Below, in pieces: positions 17,984-27,356 of a stretch of 64,000 nt of DNA. The notes beneath the pieces are model-generated. The model saw nothing but the letters and a program-made list of their open reading frames with translations, was not told where the DNA came from and did no database searches. The position numbers and the translations under genes were made by a program. How positions within the stretch are numbered: the first letter of the stretch is position 1; each line of letters starts with the position of its first letter. This DNA is from G963556115 sp963675945 (GTDB taxonomy: Bacteria > Planctomycetota > SZUA-567), in the NCBI GenBank assembly GCA_963675945.1, contig OY780932.1, positions 3,038,001 through 3,102,000 of the forward strand, given 5' to 3'.

Positions 17984-19240
17984 GTGAAATTTTTACATAT
18001 TGATTTAAACCTAAACCAGATTAAAGGTCCGAAATATACTATGTCTGCAGAATCATTTGCCCCCAGAGATGAGAATTCGAAACTTAAAAGGATGTTCAGC
18101 CCCTTATATCTTCCAACATTTGATAAATATATAACGCTTAATTTTCTCAAGTTTTTCCTAAGCTGCATAATGCTGGTTCTGGCGCTGGTACTGCTCATCG
18201 ACCTCCTTGAGAATTTTGATGAGTTCTACAAATATGCCAATATTAACCATAAATCTATCCCGCAGATGATCTGGATTCTAGCCAAGCACTACTCGGCCTA
18301 CGCTCCCTCACTGGTTATCCAGCATATGTTTGCCGCGCTACCGGTCGCCGCCGCAATTATTACGGTAACCAGTGCAACCTTGAACCGCGAATTGACCGTG
18401 CTGCGCTCTTCCGGTGTCTCTCTACAGCGCACCATACTCCCAATATTACTCGTTACCCTGGTCATTGCCAGTGCCTACGCGCTCACCCGGGATATGTATG
18501 TACCCAACCTACTGCGCAAGAGTTTTGTAATGAATAACCGCCTCCGCCCCGCCGAAACCATCCCGCTAAAGATTGTTCTCAATGATGGCGAGACTATCCA
18601 ATTTATAGAAATGGGACATTATGATGGCGAGACCGGCCAAGCCTATAACCTCCGAATAGAGGTGCGACAACTCGAAGATTTCCTTGCCGGCAAGAACATT
18701 TTCCATGCCTACCGCGCCAAGAAAGCCTCGCTGCAACCTTATATTGATGTATCAAATCCCGATGATGAACACCTCAATAAATGGACAGCAGAGGATGGTT
18801 CCTCAATTCTAATCCAGATGAACAATAACCGTGTCATCAAAGAATGGGACAATTCTATTCCAACCCTAGTAACCCAGGCGATGCTTGAACGACAGGTTCT
18901 CACCGAACAGGTAATGACCTGGGATGACCTGATGCGCCTATACTCAGATCTTGAGGTACGCCTGGAGATCAACAACCGACTCAGCGAACCACTATTACCA
19001 ATAGCCATGTTGCTAATAAGCCTGTCGATAATACTCCGCCTTACCGCAACCGGACAACCTGCAAGCTATATCACCAATGCTATTGTGGGAGTTGTTTCAT
19101 GCGCCATATTCTTCATGCTGCGCTCAGTATTCTTCTCACTCGGAGAATCCAGTACGCTCCCTCCGATCCTGGCAGCACAAGGGCCGAGTATTATCTTTAT
19201 CGCCTTAGGGCTCTTCCTGCTTACTCGGATTGAAGTCTAA
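17984..19240 (+). CDS. lptF: LptF/LptG-family LPS export permease
   Basis: The protein belongs to the YjgP/YjgQ family, the membrane subunits of the LptBFG ABC exporter that extracts lipopolysaccharide from the inner membrane. Two transmembrane helices precede and follow a central periplasmic beta-jellyroll region (about residues 195-300), and at least three helices lie in the C-terminal third. The segment ELTVLRSSGVSLQRTILP is the coupling-helix region typical of the family. The GTG at 17984 gives 418 residues; ATG codons at 18041 and 18092 are alternatives, and none has a well-placed Shine-Dalgarno. A clear promoter is upstream and tilS follows after 17 nt. LptF against LptG cannot be decided. 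Confidence 0.88.
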   Translation: MKFLHIDLNLNQIKGPKYTMSAESFAPRDENSKLKRMFSPLYLPTFDKYITLNFLKFFLSCIMLVLALVLLIDLLENFDEFYKYANINHKSIPQMIWILAKHYSAYAPSLVIQHMFAALPVAAAIITVTSATLNRELTVLRSSGVSLQRTILPILLVTLVIASAYALTRDMYVPNLLRKSFVMNNRLRPAETIPLKIVLNDGETIQFIEMGHYDGETGQAYNLRIEVRQLEDFLAGKNIFHAYRAKKASLQPYIDVSNPDDEHLNKWTAEDGSSILIQMNNNRVIKEWDNSIPTLVTQAMLERQVLTEQVMTWDDLMRLYSDLEVRLEINNRLSEPLLPIAMLLISLSIILRLTATGQPASYITNAIVGVVSCAIFFMLRSVFFSLGESSTLPPILAAQGPSIIFIALGLFLLTRIEV

Positions 19241-19257
19241 CCGCTCCTCCCCTTACT

Positions 19258-20664
19258 ATGAATATTGATAAATGGAAATCAGCCTACAGTCAAAAACTTT
19301 CCGTCTATTCAGACTGGGTTATAGGTTTATCCGGCGGTGTTGACTCAGTAGTACTCTTAGATCTCTGCACCCAATTACGCCAGAGCCTGCCTACTGGTAT
19401 TAATCTCCACGCTGTACATATAAACCATCAGACCCGCGGTAAAGACTCCGACCGTGATGAAGCCTTCTGCCGCACTAGCTGCCAAGAAGCAGGAGTGAAC
19501 TTCCACAGTCAGAGCCTTGATGTCGAAGCTCTGGCCAGAGCGAACGGACAGAATTTTGAAGAAGCCGCGCGCCAGGTACGGCATAAAATTTTTGGCGACT
19601 ATATTCAGCAAAAGAAATTGACCAACCCCGTAATCCTTCTAGCCCACCACTATAATGACCAGGTAGAGACGATTATTATGCGCCTGCTCCGCCAGAGCGG
19701 CTTACGCGGATTGCAAGGAATCCGTGAACAGCTCAACCTCCCTGACGACAGACTGAGTTCCAGAATGAAGCTTGAGATTATCAGACCTCTTCTCAATATC
19801 CGTAAGGATGAAATAATTGCTTATGCCAGCGAACATAATCTCACCTGGTATGAGGACAAGAGTAATATGAATACCGACTACACCCGAAATCTTATACGTA
19901 ACGTCATCATCCCCACCCTCGACCTCGCCGGTATCAATTATCAGAGTCCACTCCAGAAGCTCTCAGCCCTCGCAGCAGATGTTGAAAACTGCTTGGATTC
20001 AGAATACCGGCAAATCAAGATAATACCGAGTATACTCCGCCCATGTATCACCGTAGAATCGGCACGTAAGGCTGGTTTTTCCCCCTTCTGTCGAGCAGTT
20101 GAAGAACTTTGCGCTCTGCTCCACTCAGGATTTCTGCTACCAAACAAGGCCTATCCGGTGTTGCAGAAAGTTTTTACGGGGGAACAAGCAGCCACCGATC
20201 TTGGCGCAAATCTCCATCTGTACGAATATCGCGGCAAGTTCTACGTCTTTGACAAGGATGAACCGCTACTCACCCTGTCTTATTGTCACCAGCCGGATGG
20301 CTTCAGTTATGAGAACAAATTTTATCGGATTACAATTACTCGAACCATCCTCCAGGGCTCGCTACCTCAGGCTGAATCTAGAAATATTGAGTATATTCCT
20401 TTAGACTATGCCTCGGAACTACTAGAGTTGCGCCTGCCGACTCCGCGCGACCAACTGCTACCACTTGGACTAGCTGGAACCCAATCCAGTGCAAAATTAT
20501 TAAAAAATCACCATGTTCCTCAGCACATACGCGCAAAAATACCCATACTGTGGGTAAATAACACTCCTCTCTGGGTAGCCGGTATCACCTTATGTCAAGC
20601 CGGAAAGCTTACAGAGCCTACAGGCGAAGTATTTTGTTTAGAATATTCAGAAAAAACATTTTGA
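19258..20664 (+). CDS. tilS: tRNA(Ile)-lysidine synthetase
   Basis: TilS converts cytidine 34 of tRNA-Ile(CAU) to lysidine using ATP and lysine, making the tRNA read AUA. The 468-residue protein has the N-type ATP pyrophosphatase P-loop GLSGGVDSVVLLDL, the HINHQTRGKDSDRDEAFC segment, LAHHYNDQVETIIMRLLRQSGLRGLQGI and NxxxDYTRNLIRN, all typical of TilS, plus a C-terminal domain ending IPILWVNNTPLWVAGI. It lies 17 nt after lptF and probably shares its transcript. Confidence 0.96.
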   Translation: MNIDKWKSAYSQKLSVYSDWVIGLSGGVDSVVLLDLCTQLRQSLPTGINLHAVHINHQTRGKDSDRDEAFCRTSCQEAGVNFHSQSLDVEALARANGQNFEEAARQVRHKIFGDYIQQKKLTNPVILLAHHYNDQVETIIMRLLRQSGLRGLQGIREQLNLPDDRLSSRMKLEIIRPLLNIRKDEIIAYASEHNLTWYEDKSNMNTDYTRNLIRNVIIPTLDLAGINYQSPLQKLSALAADVENCLDSEYRQIKIIPSILRPCITVESARKAGFSPFCRAVEELCALLHSGFLLPNKAYPVLQKVFTGEQAATDLGANLHLYEYRGKFYVFDKDEPLLTLSYCHQPDGFSYENKFYRITITRTILQGSLPQAESRNIEYIPLDYASELLELRLPTPRDQLLPLGLAGTQSSAKLLKNHHVPQHIRAKIPILWVNNTPLWVAGITLCQAGKLTEPTGEVFCLEYSEKTF

Positions 20665-20758
20665 CAACTTTTTAAAAAAAATCTATCTTTAAGAAGGTAT
20701 TAATTTTTTCAAAAGAGTTATCAAATTTCACACATACAACATACTGGAGACCGAAGAC

Positions 20759-22180
20759 ATGAGACTTACAAGAGTTGTTGCCACCCTAGGCCCTGCCTCA
20801 TTTGATGAGGAAATTCTCAAAAAACTAATAACCACAGGTGTTGATGTTTTTAGACTAAACTTTTCTCACGGCTCCCACGAATCACACAAAGCTGCGGTTG
20901 AATCCGTACGGAGTCTATGCCTGGAGCTTGACCGATCTGTCGGTATTCTCCAGGATCTCTGCGGCCCCAAGATTCGTGTCGGTGAGATGACCGATGGTAA
21001 GATAATGCTTGCCGATGGTGAAGAGACTGTAATATCTTATGAAGATGTTCTGGGAACGGCTACGATGTTCTCATGTTCATACAAACCTCTGGCCAAAGAC
21101 GCCGGTGTCGATGACCGAATCCTACTCAATGATGGTCTACTTGAACTGAAGGTAACCGCGGTGGAAGGCAATAATGTCAGGTGTAAGGTCGTGCATGGTG
21201 GGATTCTGCGCAGCAACAAAGGGATGAACCTCCCTGGCATGAAGCTCTCCACCCCTTCGGTAACCGAGAAGGATTTGAATGACCTCAAAGCTGGCCTAGA
21301 CATGGGGGTAGACTTTATAGGCCTTTCATTCGTACGCAAAGCCTCCGATCTTGATCCTGTGAAAAAGCTCATCGCCGAGCATACCAACAGTCCGAAAATT
21401 ATTGCTAAAATTGAGAAGCCTGAAGCGCTGGAAAATTTTGACGCCATCCTTGAAGCTGCAGATGGGATCATGGTCGCTCGCGGCGACCTCGGGGTTGAAT
21501 TACCTATAGAGAAACTCCCGGCAATACAGCAAGAACTCATCTACAAGGCCAACCAGGCAGACAAAATTGTTATTACCGCCACCCAGATGCTGGAATCAAT
21601 GATCAACAATCCCGTACCAACGCGTGCCGAGGTCACCGATGTCTCCGTCGCAATCAGCCAAGGCACAGATGCGGTTATGCTTTCAGGCGAATCAGCAGCC
21701 GGAAGCTACCCGGTAGAAGCGGTTGAGATGATGTGCAAAATCGCTCTTGAGACCGAAAAAAGCTTGAAACAGAATCACGACAACTGGAACTGGCGCCGTA
21801 CCAAGAGTAACCACCCAATCGGTGATGCAACCAGTGATGCTGCATACAGAATGTGCGAAGAACTGAGCGCCAAGGGAATTGTTGCCCATTCCGCTACCGG
21901 CCAAACTGGTCTGTATATCTCTAAAAGCCGTCCCTTCGCTCCGGTAGTAGTAATCACCAATAACCGCGAAGCTGCCAGACAGATGCGTCTGTACTGGGGT
22001 GTAGAACCCGTATACAACGGCAGCCTGCATAGCAATACCGAATTGAGAAGTTTCGCTAATGAGTACTTCGTGAAGCACAACTATGCTCAGACCGGAGATA
22101 CTGTAATAATAATGTCTTCCCGGCCTTTTGGCATGATTAATCATACCAATGGGGTTGAGATCATGAAGATTGAGGGTTAG
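20759..22180 (+). CDS. pyk: Pyruvate kinase
   Basis: Pyruvate kinase makes pyruvate and ATP from phosphoenolpyruvate and ADP in glycolysis. The 473-residue protein has the N-terminal TRVVATLGPASFDEE, FRLNFSHGSHESH, the active-site block IIAKIEKPEALENFD, IMVARGDLGVELP and the potassium/ATP site TATQMLESM, with a full C-terminal allosteric domain. The start ATG follows GGAGACCGAAGAC. It is the first gene of a tight run with the PIG-L deacetylase (2-nt gap). Confidence 0.97.
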   Translation: MRLTRVVATLGPASFDEEILKKLITTGVDVFRLNFSHGSHESHKAAVESVRSLCLELDRSVGILQDLCGPKIRVGEMTDGKIMLADGEETVISYEDVLGTATMFSCSYKPLAKDAGVDDRILLNDGLLELKVTAVEGNNVRCKVVHGGILRSNKGMNLPGMKLSTPSVTEKDLNDLKAGLDMGVDFIGLSFVRKASDLDPVKKLIAEHTNSPKIIAKIEKPEALENFDAILEAADGIMVARGDLGVELPIEKLPAIQQELIYKANQADKIVITATQMLESMINNPVPTRAEVTDVSVAISQGTDAVMLSGESAAGSYPVEAVEMMCKIALETEKSLKQNHDNWNWRRTKSNHPIGDATSDAAYRMCEELSAKGIVAHSATGQTGLYISKSRPFAPVVVITNNREAARQMRLYWGVEPVYNGSLHSNTELRSFANEYFVKHNYAQTGDTVIIMSSRPFGMINHTNGVEIMKIEG

Positions 22181-22182
22181 TT

Positions 22183-22872
22183 GTGCTTAAGCGCGTGATG
22201 ATAATTGGTGCACATCCTGATGATATCGAACTTGGAGCTGGGGGTCTGACCTACCAGCTCCTTGAATCAGGTGTCGAGGTACTAGCAGTAGATATTACCG
22301 ATGGTGAACTTACCCCGATGGGAGACCGCGAAATCAGACAGCGTGAGACAGCTGCTGCCTCAGCAATACTCGGTCTTAAAGCACGAGTCTGTCTGGATGA
22401 GCCCAACCGTGTACTGCAGGATACCGTCGAAGCCAGGACCAAACTCGCTATTGAAATCCGCAGATTCCAGCCCGAACACATTATTACTCATTTGGAGCTA
22501 GATGCCCACCCCGACCATAGTGCTGCGTATCAGATAACCAAAGGCGCAGTGCTACTTGCCAGAATTCATAAAATTGACCTCCCTCATACCCCCTGGAGAA
22601 GCGGAAGAATTCTAAAATACCCTTGTTACCACCTCAAAACTGTATATAATCCAAGTATACTTCTCAATATCGATAAAACAACTTTTGAGAAAAAGCTTGC
22701 AGCCATCAAATGTTATGAGAGCCAATTTGTCTGGCACGAGCCAAATCAGAAGATTTTTACCGAAGTTGAGAATAATATGCGTTATTTCGGGAGTATGCTG
22801 GGGACAGAGTTTGCTGAACCCTTCTATACAGAGACACCACCCGGCTTTGCTGATCTTCAAAGTATAATTTAA
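22183..22872 (+). CDS. PIG-L family N-deacetylase (BshB-like)
   Basis: The 229-residue protein is a zinc-dependent deacetylase of the PIG-L/LmbE family. It has the N-terminal metal motif GAHPDDIELGAGG and the second histidine motif DAHPDHSAAY; the spacing and the C-terminal EKKLAAIKCYESQF resemble BshB1, which deacetylates GlcNAc-malate in bacillithiol synthesis. No bshA or bshC is in the window, so the substrate is uncertain; lipid or polysaccharide GlcNAc is also possible. Start is GTG at 22183, 2 nt after the pyk stop, implying translational coupling. Confidence 0.82.
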   Translation: MLKRVMIIGAHPDDIELGAGGLTYQLLESGVEVLAVDITDGELTPMGDREIRQRETAAASAILGLKARVCLDEPNRVLQDTVEARTKLAIEIRRFQPEHIITHLELDAHPDHSAAYQITKGAVLLARIHKIDLPHTPWRSGRILKYPCYHLKTVYNPSILLNIDKTTFEKKLAAIKCYESQFVWHEPNQKIFTEVENNMRYFGSMLGTEFAEPFYTETPPGFADLQSII

Positions 22873-22903
22873 AAATTATAGTAATTATAAGTAAGAGAAT
22901 ATA

Positions 22904-23116
22904 ATGCCCAAGTTACAGATTAATGGAGATATCCGGGAGTTCACCCCGGAAGAGTTCCCTGCGTTACTCTCAGAACTACTAAAAATGCTGGGACTCAACG
23001 AGGTCGCAATAATAGCGGAAATTGACGGCAAAATAGTCAAAAAAGAGTCCTTTGCTCTGACTCAACTCACAGATGGCATGAAGATAGAGCTTGTCAAATT
23101 CGTCGGCGGCGGGTGA
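22904..23116 (+). CDS. thiS: Thiazole sulfur carrier ThiS
   Basis: ThiS is the ubiquitin-like protein whose C-terminal thiocarboxylate supplies sulfur to the thiazole ring of thiamine. The 70-residue product has the beta-grasp pattern and ends VKFVGGG, with the C-terminal Gly-Gly required for adenylation. It lies directly upstream of thiG, as is usual. No TPP riboswitch was seen upstream; the gap from the PIG-L gene is only 31 nt. Confidence 0.93.
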   Translation: MPKLQINGDIREFTPEEFPALLSELLKMLGLNEVAIIAEIDGKIVKKESFALTQLTDGMKIELVKFVGGG

Positions 23117-23168
23117 AAGGCAAGAGTAAAATACTGTTTTGATAATTGATTGAAATGTAGGAAAGCAC

Positions 23169-23942
23169 ATGAATAACGATAAATTAGTAATTGGCGGCAG
23201 AGAATTCAACTCACGCCTATTTGTTGGCACAGGAAAATTTAGCTCCTCTGAAACCATGAGCCAGGCGCTCAAAGCCTCAGAGAGCGAGATGGTAACAGTA
23301 GCCTTGCGCAGGGTCGATATCGGCGACCCTGGAGACGATATGCTCGAAAAGATCGATATGAAGCAGTGCCAGCTTCTGCCCAATACCTCTGGAGCACGGG
23401 ACGCACAAGAAGCAATAAGGGTCGCAATGTTGTCACGTGAAGCCAGCGGGATCAACTGGATAAAATTAGAGGTCACCCCCGATCCATACTACCTCCTCCC
23501 CGATCCGATTGAAACACTTAAAGCTACCGTGGAGCTGGTTAAAGCAGGTTTTATTGTACTGCCGTATATTAATGCCGATCCCATACTTGCTCTGCACCTA
23601 CAGGATGCCGGAGCGGCAACAGTAATGCCACTTGGCAGCCCCATCGGCAGCAACCGTGGTATCCAGACCCGTGCCAATATCGAGATTATTATTGAGCAAG
23701 CAAGGGTTCCAGTAGTTGTTGACGCTGGTCTGGGGCTACCCAGCCACGCTGCAGAGGCTATGGAAATGGGGGCAGATGCCGTACTGGTAAATACCGCTTT
23801 AGCGGTTGCGCAGGATCCAGTCTTGATTGCCGAGGCGTTCAAACTCGCCGTCCTTGCTGGACGTGCAGCTTTCCTCGCCGGACCCGGTAGTGTCAAAAAA
23901 CATGCTGAAGCCTCAAGCCCGCTCACCGGTTTTCTTGATTAG
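23169..23942 (+). CDS. thiG: Thiazole synthase ThiG
   Basis: ThiG condenses 1-deoxy-D-xylulose 5-phosphate, dehydroglycine and ThiS-borne sulfur into the thiamine thiazole. The 257-residue TIM barrel opens with LVIGGREFNSRLFVGTGKF, contains the catalytic lysine segment NWIKLEVTPDP, and the phosphate-binding loops VMPLGSPIGSNRGIQ and VVVDAGLGLPSHAAEAMEMGADAVLVNTA. It follows thiS by 52 nt. ThiF/ThiH or another glycine oxidase are not in the window. Confidence 0.96.
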   Translation: MNNDKLVIGGREFNSRLFVGTGKFSSSETMSQALKASESEMVTVALRRVDIGDPGDDMLEKIDMKQCQLLPNTSGARDAQEAIRVAMLSREASGINWIKLEVTPDPYYLLPDPIETLKATVELVKAGFIVLPYINADPILALHLQDAGAATVMPLGSPIGSNRGIQTRANIEIIIEQARVPVVVDAGLGLPSHAAEAMEMGADAVLVNTALAVAQDPVLIAEAFKLAVLAGRAAFLAGPGSVKKHAEASSPLTGFLD

Positions 23943-23966
23943 ATTCACCATTATATCATATGTTAT

Positions 23967-24000
23967 AATACCTGTCCCAATTGAATGGAACAGGTATTTT
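23967..24000 (+). terminator. Intrinsic terminator after thiG
   Basis: A 9-bp stem AATACCTGT / ACAGGTATT with a 14-nt loop, followed by a short T run, lies between thiG and the convergent lptE-like gene. The sequence on the other side is only partly A-rich, so it may work weakly in both directions. Confidence 0.7.
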
Positions 24001-24028
24001 AAACATCAATTAATTTCTGCAACCAAAA

Positions 24029-24541
24029 TTACCACTCTCTGGCCAGTGTCCGAACAATTGTCTGCGCCAGTTCCGCAATAGCCTTCTCTTGAGCATTAGC
24101 ATATACCTCATTCTTGGCGGTATCGAACTGCCCCGCTACAGAGCTATCCTGATTACTGGCTATATCCTTACCCTTGACCACAAAATAACCCTCTTTATTA
24201 TCATACAAAGAGTAATTGGCTGAAATTACGGTAGATAATGTCCTAGGTTGATACTTACCATCATAGGTCAAACCAGTATTCGACACTTTATAAATATTTC
24301 CAGACAAGATCGCGTCACCACCTTCACGCACAACTTTCAGCCGCGGCGAAAGATTGATATACTTAATAATCTCTTGAGTAAGCCTCCCCTCAAGGTTATT
24401 GTAATACGTAGTATTACCAAAGGTCATAACCTCAATACTTTTGACATCATGTTCAGATAGCGCAGATTGCGTTGAATATGCACACCCGACAACAATTAAT
24501 GCCAATACCATTATCAGAGCCAGATGAATTACAGATCGCAT
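24029..24541 (-). CDS. lptE: LptE-like outer-membrane lipoprotein
   Basis: The 170-residue protein has a lipoprotein signal (hydrophobic core then lipobox VVGC, Cys at about residue 20). The mature part resembles the LptE family of LPS-assembly lipoproteins: a short beta-rich domain with VKSIEVMTFGNTTYYNNLEGRLTQEIIKYI, then DAILSGNIYKV and a long C-terminal helix. LptE plugs the LptD pore in the outer membrane. Family length fits. It is the last gene after recO and two TPR proteins on this strand. LptE is a weakly conserved family, so the call rests on pattern more than on identity. Confidence 0.75.
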   Translation of the reverse strand: MRSVIHLALIMVLALIVVGCAYSTQSALSEHDVKSIEVMTFGNTTYYNNLEGRLTQEIIKYINLSPRLKVVREGGDAILSGNIYKVSNTGLTYDGKYQPRTLSTVISANYSLYDNKEGYFVVKGKDIASNQDSSVAGQFDTAKNEVYANAQEKAIAELAQTIVRTLAREW

Positions 24542-24620
24542 ATTTACTCCAGTATACAGACAGATTACAAATACAAGTTAAACTCAAGTTATAAAAAGCT
24601 TTCGTTCACAACGAGAACTC

Positions 24621-26309
24621 TTAAAATTCTTCTGAAAAACTCCAGTCATTACTCTCGGCAGCTACCTCATTGGCTTTAACCCGCGCCGAGCTTTGTGCTT
24701 CTTCAATTATAGTAGAACTCTGACGGATAGAGACCGGTACTGCCGAAGCCGAGGTTTTATTCCGCAGGCTCTCAGGAATAGGAGAATTAAGCTGTGAAGC
24801 AGGTAAAGAAGTAGTCTGCGCTCTGCGCGTAGCCGCCAGCGGTACCGCGGTAGCCCCCGAGCCAACCGGCGAGGTTGGAGCTTGGGTCATAGGCACGGGC
24901 TGAGACACTACTTCCTCCTCTACTTCAAGCTTAACTTCTTGCTTAGAAGCTTGCATATTGTCAGTCCGATTCATGGTCGGATCAACGAAATCTGTCTCCG
25001 TAGTATCTTCGGTAATTTGCTCTTCAGTTTTACCGTCATTCTCCGTCTCAGTCACGCTGATGCGTTTACTGGTAACGGAAGCATACTCTTCACCCATCGG
25101 CACTTCATCCCTGCCCTTGGGTAATGAGGTTGCTGCGAGCGCATCCTCTTCCGGGAAATCAGAATCAATCCCTGGTACCGGCACATCATCAGTATGTACA
25201 TAATCATCACTGTTAGATGCAGTAATAAAGGTTGGAGCCTTCTTAGTAATAAAGGGAATATTGAACTCACCTGCGGAATCTTTCTTTTCAGGTATCTTTA
25301 CGTCCCCGATAATACGCCTAGCTTTACTGGCATAGGAGGTATTAGGGAAACGCACCATAATCTGTTCCAGCGAGAATTTATAGGCCACCATACTATCCCT
25401 GGTTCCCCGTTTCTGATAAAACTCAGCAGAATCCCAGAGTTTCTTTGCCTGAATCTCTTCAAGTTCTCTGATCTCAGAATCATAATCGTCAACAGGAGCA
25501 AAATCAGCAGAACCGGTATCAGCCAACCCCTCTTCATCCTCACTCTCAGCCGCCGCTTTCTTCGCTTCGTTCACCGCCACACGAACTGAGTTAATATCAG
25601 CGTCCCCCTGCATAACTTCCATAGTTTTCTTGAGAATACGTGCCTTCGCCACAAGTTCGGTGCTCATACTAAACTCAGTAAGTACCCGGTCAGCATAGAC
25701 AATTCCTCGTGCCGGTTCATCAAGATCTTTATAGCAACTGGCAATCGCCAGTAACGACGCACCAGCATATGGGCCTACAGGGTCGTTCTCAATAACTGAT
25801 TCGAATATTTCAATCGCAACTCTCTTACCAATTGTTGGGTTTTCATAATCATCTAACAGATTGACCCTTGCACCTTCCTGAAACTTCCTTCCGATCAAGA
25901 ATTCAATCTTTATCAAATCACTCTTCTCCGCAGAGAAGGGATAGCTCTTGATAACCTGTTCAAGTGCTTTATAGGCATCATAATAATTTTCCATAAGGAA
26001 CAAACAATTAGCTAATCGCTGCAGACCGACACCGGCCTCTTCACTATCTGGAAATGCTTTAAGCAGCAAAAAGTATTGCTGCGAAGCACTGAGATATTTA
26101 CCTTCTTTCTCAAGCTTATATGCATACTTCAACTGTTCAGCCGGATTTGGCAAAGCTCTGCCCGTTGTCTGAGACCAGCCTTTATCCATAGTCCACTCCC
26201 AGTCCGCCGCAGCATAAGCAGCATTTCCAAGTAACAGCAGAAGACAGAACAAGGCAAGTATGGAACTCCGAACACGATAATAATACGCAAACATAGAATA
26301 ACTTTTCAT
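24621..26309 (-). CDS. Exported TPR protein with disordered acidic tail
   Basis: The product has a Sec signal peptide (SILALFCLLLLLGNAAYAA) and then TPR-like helical repeats to about residue 340, for example YLSASQQYFLLLKAFPDSEEA and AYKALEQVIKSYPFSAE, in the style of BamD/YfiO-type outer membrane helpers. The remaining 220 residues are low-complexity, rich in Glu, Ser, Thr and Pro, and look disordered. The ATG at 26309 is preferred over a GTG at 26324 because GGAG lies 9 nt before it. It follows another TPR protein by a few nt and precedes the lptE-like gene. Function not established; a role in envelope assembly is inferred. Confidence 0.7.
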   Translation of the reverse strand: MKSYSMFAYYYRVRSSILALFCLLLLLGNAAYAAADWEWTMDKGWSQTTGRALPNPAEQLKYAYKLEKEGKYLSASQQYFLLLKAFPDSEEAGVGLQRLANCLFLMENYYDAYKALEQVIKSYPFSAEKSDLIKIEFLIGRKFQEGARVNLLDDYENPTIGKRVAIEIFESVIENDPVGPYAGASLLAIASCYKDLDEPARGIVYADRVLTEFSMSTELVAKARILKKTMEVMQGDADINSVRVAVNEAKKAAAESEDEEGLADTGSADFAPVDDYDSEIRELEEIQAKKLWDSAEFYQKRGTRDSMVAYKFSLEQIMVRFPNTSYASKARRIIGDVKIPEKKDSAGEFNIPFITKKAPTFITASNSDDYVHTDDVPVPGIDSDFPEEDALAATSLPKGRDEVPMGEEYASVTSKRISVTETENDGKTEEQITEDTTETDFVDPTMNRTDNMQASKQEVKLEVEEEVVSQPVPMTQAPTSPVGSGATAVPLAATRRAQTTSLPASQLNSPIPESLRNKTSASAVPVSIRQSSTIIEEAQSSARVKANEVAAESNDWSFSEEF

Positions 26310-26327
26310 CAAATTCAACTCCACTCC

Positions 26328-27338
26328 CTATCTAATCTTCGCCAACTTCTGAGCAGCAGTCGTAGCCGCCTCGGTGTCGGGAAAACGTTTAATAATATCA
26401 TTAAGCAAAAACTTAGCGGCCTCAATAGACTGTCTGTTACCGCGACTGAGATAATAATCAACCTTCTCCAACATTGCTTTGGATTGAGTAGTCGCAACCG
26501 CCTCCTCAGCTCGCTCCAAGCTCTGCTCCAGTTCCGGCGAACTCTTGGCCGCAGCTTTAGCGTTCAACATTCGACTCAAGATCTCGTCTTGCGCTTCTCC
26601 TTCGAGTCCTTTATCCGCAAGCTCCGTCTTCTTCGCCATAACCTCAATCAGTTCAGCCTGGGCATTCTCCGCCTCCTTAGAATTGGGATAAGTCTCCACC
26701 AGATGCCGATACTCCACCTCTGATTCCCTAAATTTCCCTAATTCTTTGTAACATCTAGCACTCATTAATAAGCCGCGTGGAGCGTACGGTCCCTTCGGAT
26801 CATTATAGGTCACGGTCTTGTAGATCTCTGCCGCAGCATCCAGACAACTTATCCGGTCGGGTAACATCTTGCCATTTATATCTTTCTTGAAAGGAGCGCT
26901 ACGCGCTTCTCTATCACCCATTCTAGCCAGTCTACCTGCCAGATCAAGCTCCATTTTAATTCTTAAAGCCACCCCATCCTGATCAAATTGTTGCGGAAAG
27001 CTGTTCTCAAGGGCGGCAAAAGCACTCCAAAAATTACCCTGTCTGAATTCACAGCGGGCAAGACCCAGATACGCTTCTTCAAGCTCATAGCCTTTGGCAC
27101 CATTATGAATAGCCATGCGGTAGATAGCCTTGGCGTCCTCAATGCGTTCACCGCCCGCCTCAAGTTCCAAGCGTTTGGCGCTGAGATAAATCTGCCTACG
27201 CGAAGGTTCACCAACCTCACGCACGTTATTCTTACCATTACCCACCGTCGATTCCGCAGCTATTACCGCAATAGCCGGCATAACCAGAGAACCGACAACC
27301 GCTGCTGCAAGCATAATTTTATATCTCAATACCGACAA
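26328..27338 (-). CDS. Exported TPR (BamD-like) protein
   Basis: The 336-residue protein has a short signal peptide (MLAAAVVGSLVMPAIAVIAAES) followed by tetratricopeptide repeats, for example AIYRMAIHNGAKGYELEEAYLGLARC and FRESEVEYRHLVETYPNSKEAENAQ, ending with FLLNDIIKRFPDTEAATTAAQ. Repeats of the form DIIKRFPDT are typical of BamD/CpoB-like proteins. There is no lipobox cysteine. It lies 18 nt after recO and immediately before a second TPR protein. Confidence 0.7.
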   Translation of the reverse strand: MSVLRYKIMLAAAVVGSLVMPAIAVIAAESTVGNGKNNVREVGEPSRRQIYLSAKRLELEAGGERIEDAKAIYRMAIHNGAKGYELEEAYLGLARCEFRQGNFWSAFAALENSFPQQFDQDGVALRIKMELDLAGRLARMGDREARSAPFKKDINGKMLPDRISCLDAAAEIYKTVTYNDPKGPYAPRGLLMSARCYKELGKFRESEVEYRHLVETYPNSKEAENAQAELIEVMAKKTELADKGLEGEAQDEILSRMLNAKAAAKSSPELEQSLERAEEAVATTQSKAMLEKVDYYLSRGNRQSIEAAKFLLNDIIKRFPDTEAATTAAQKLAKIR

Positions 27339-27356
27339 TCTCTACCCGCCTTATTT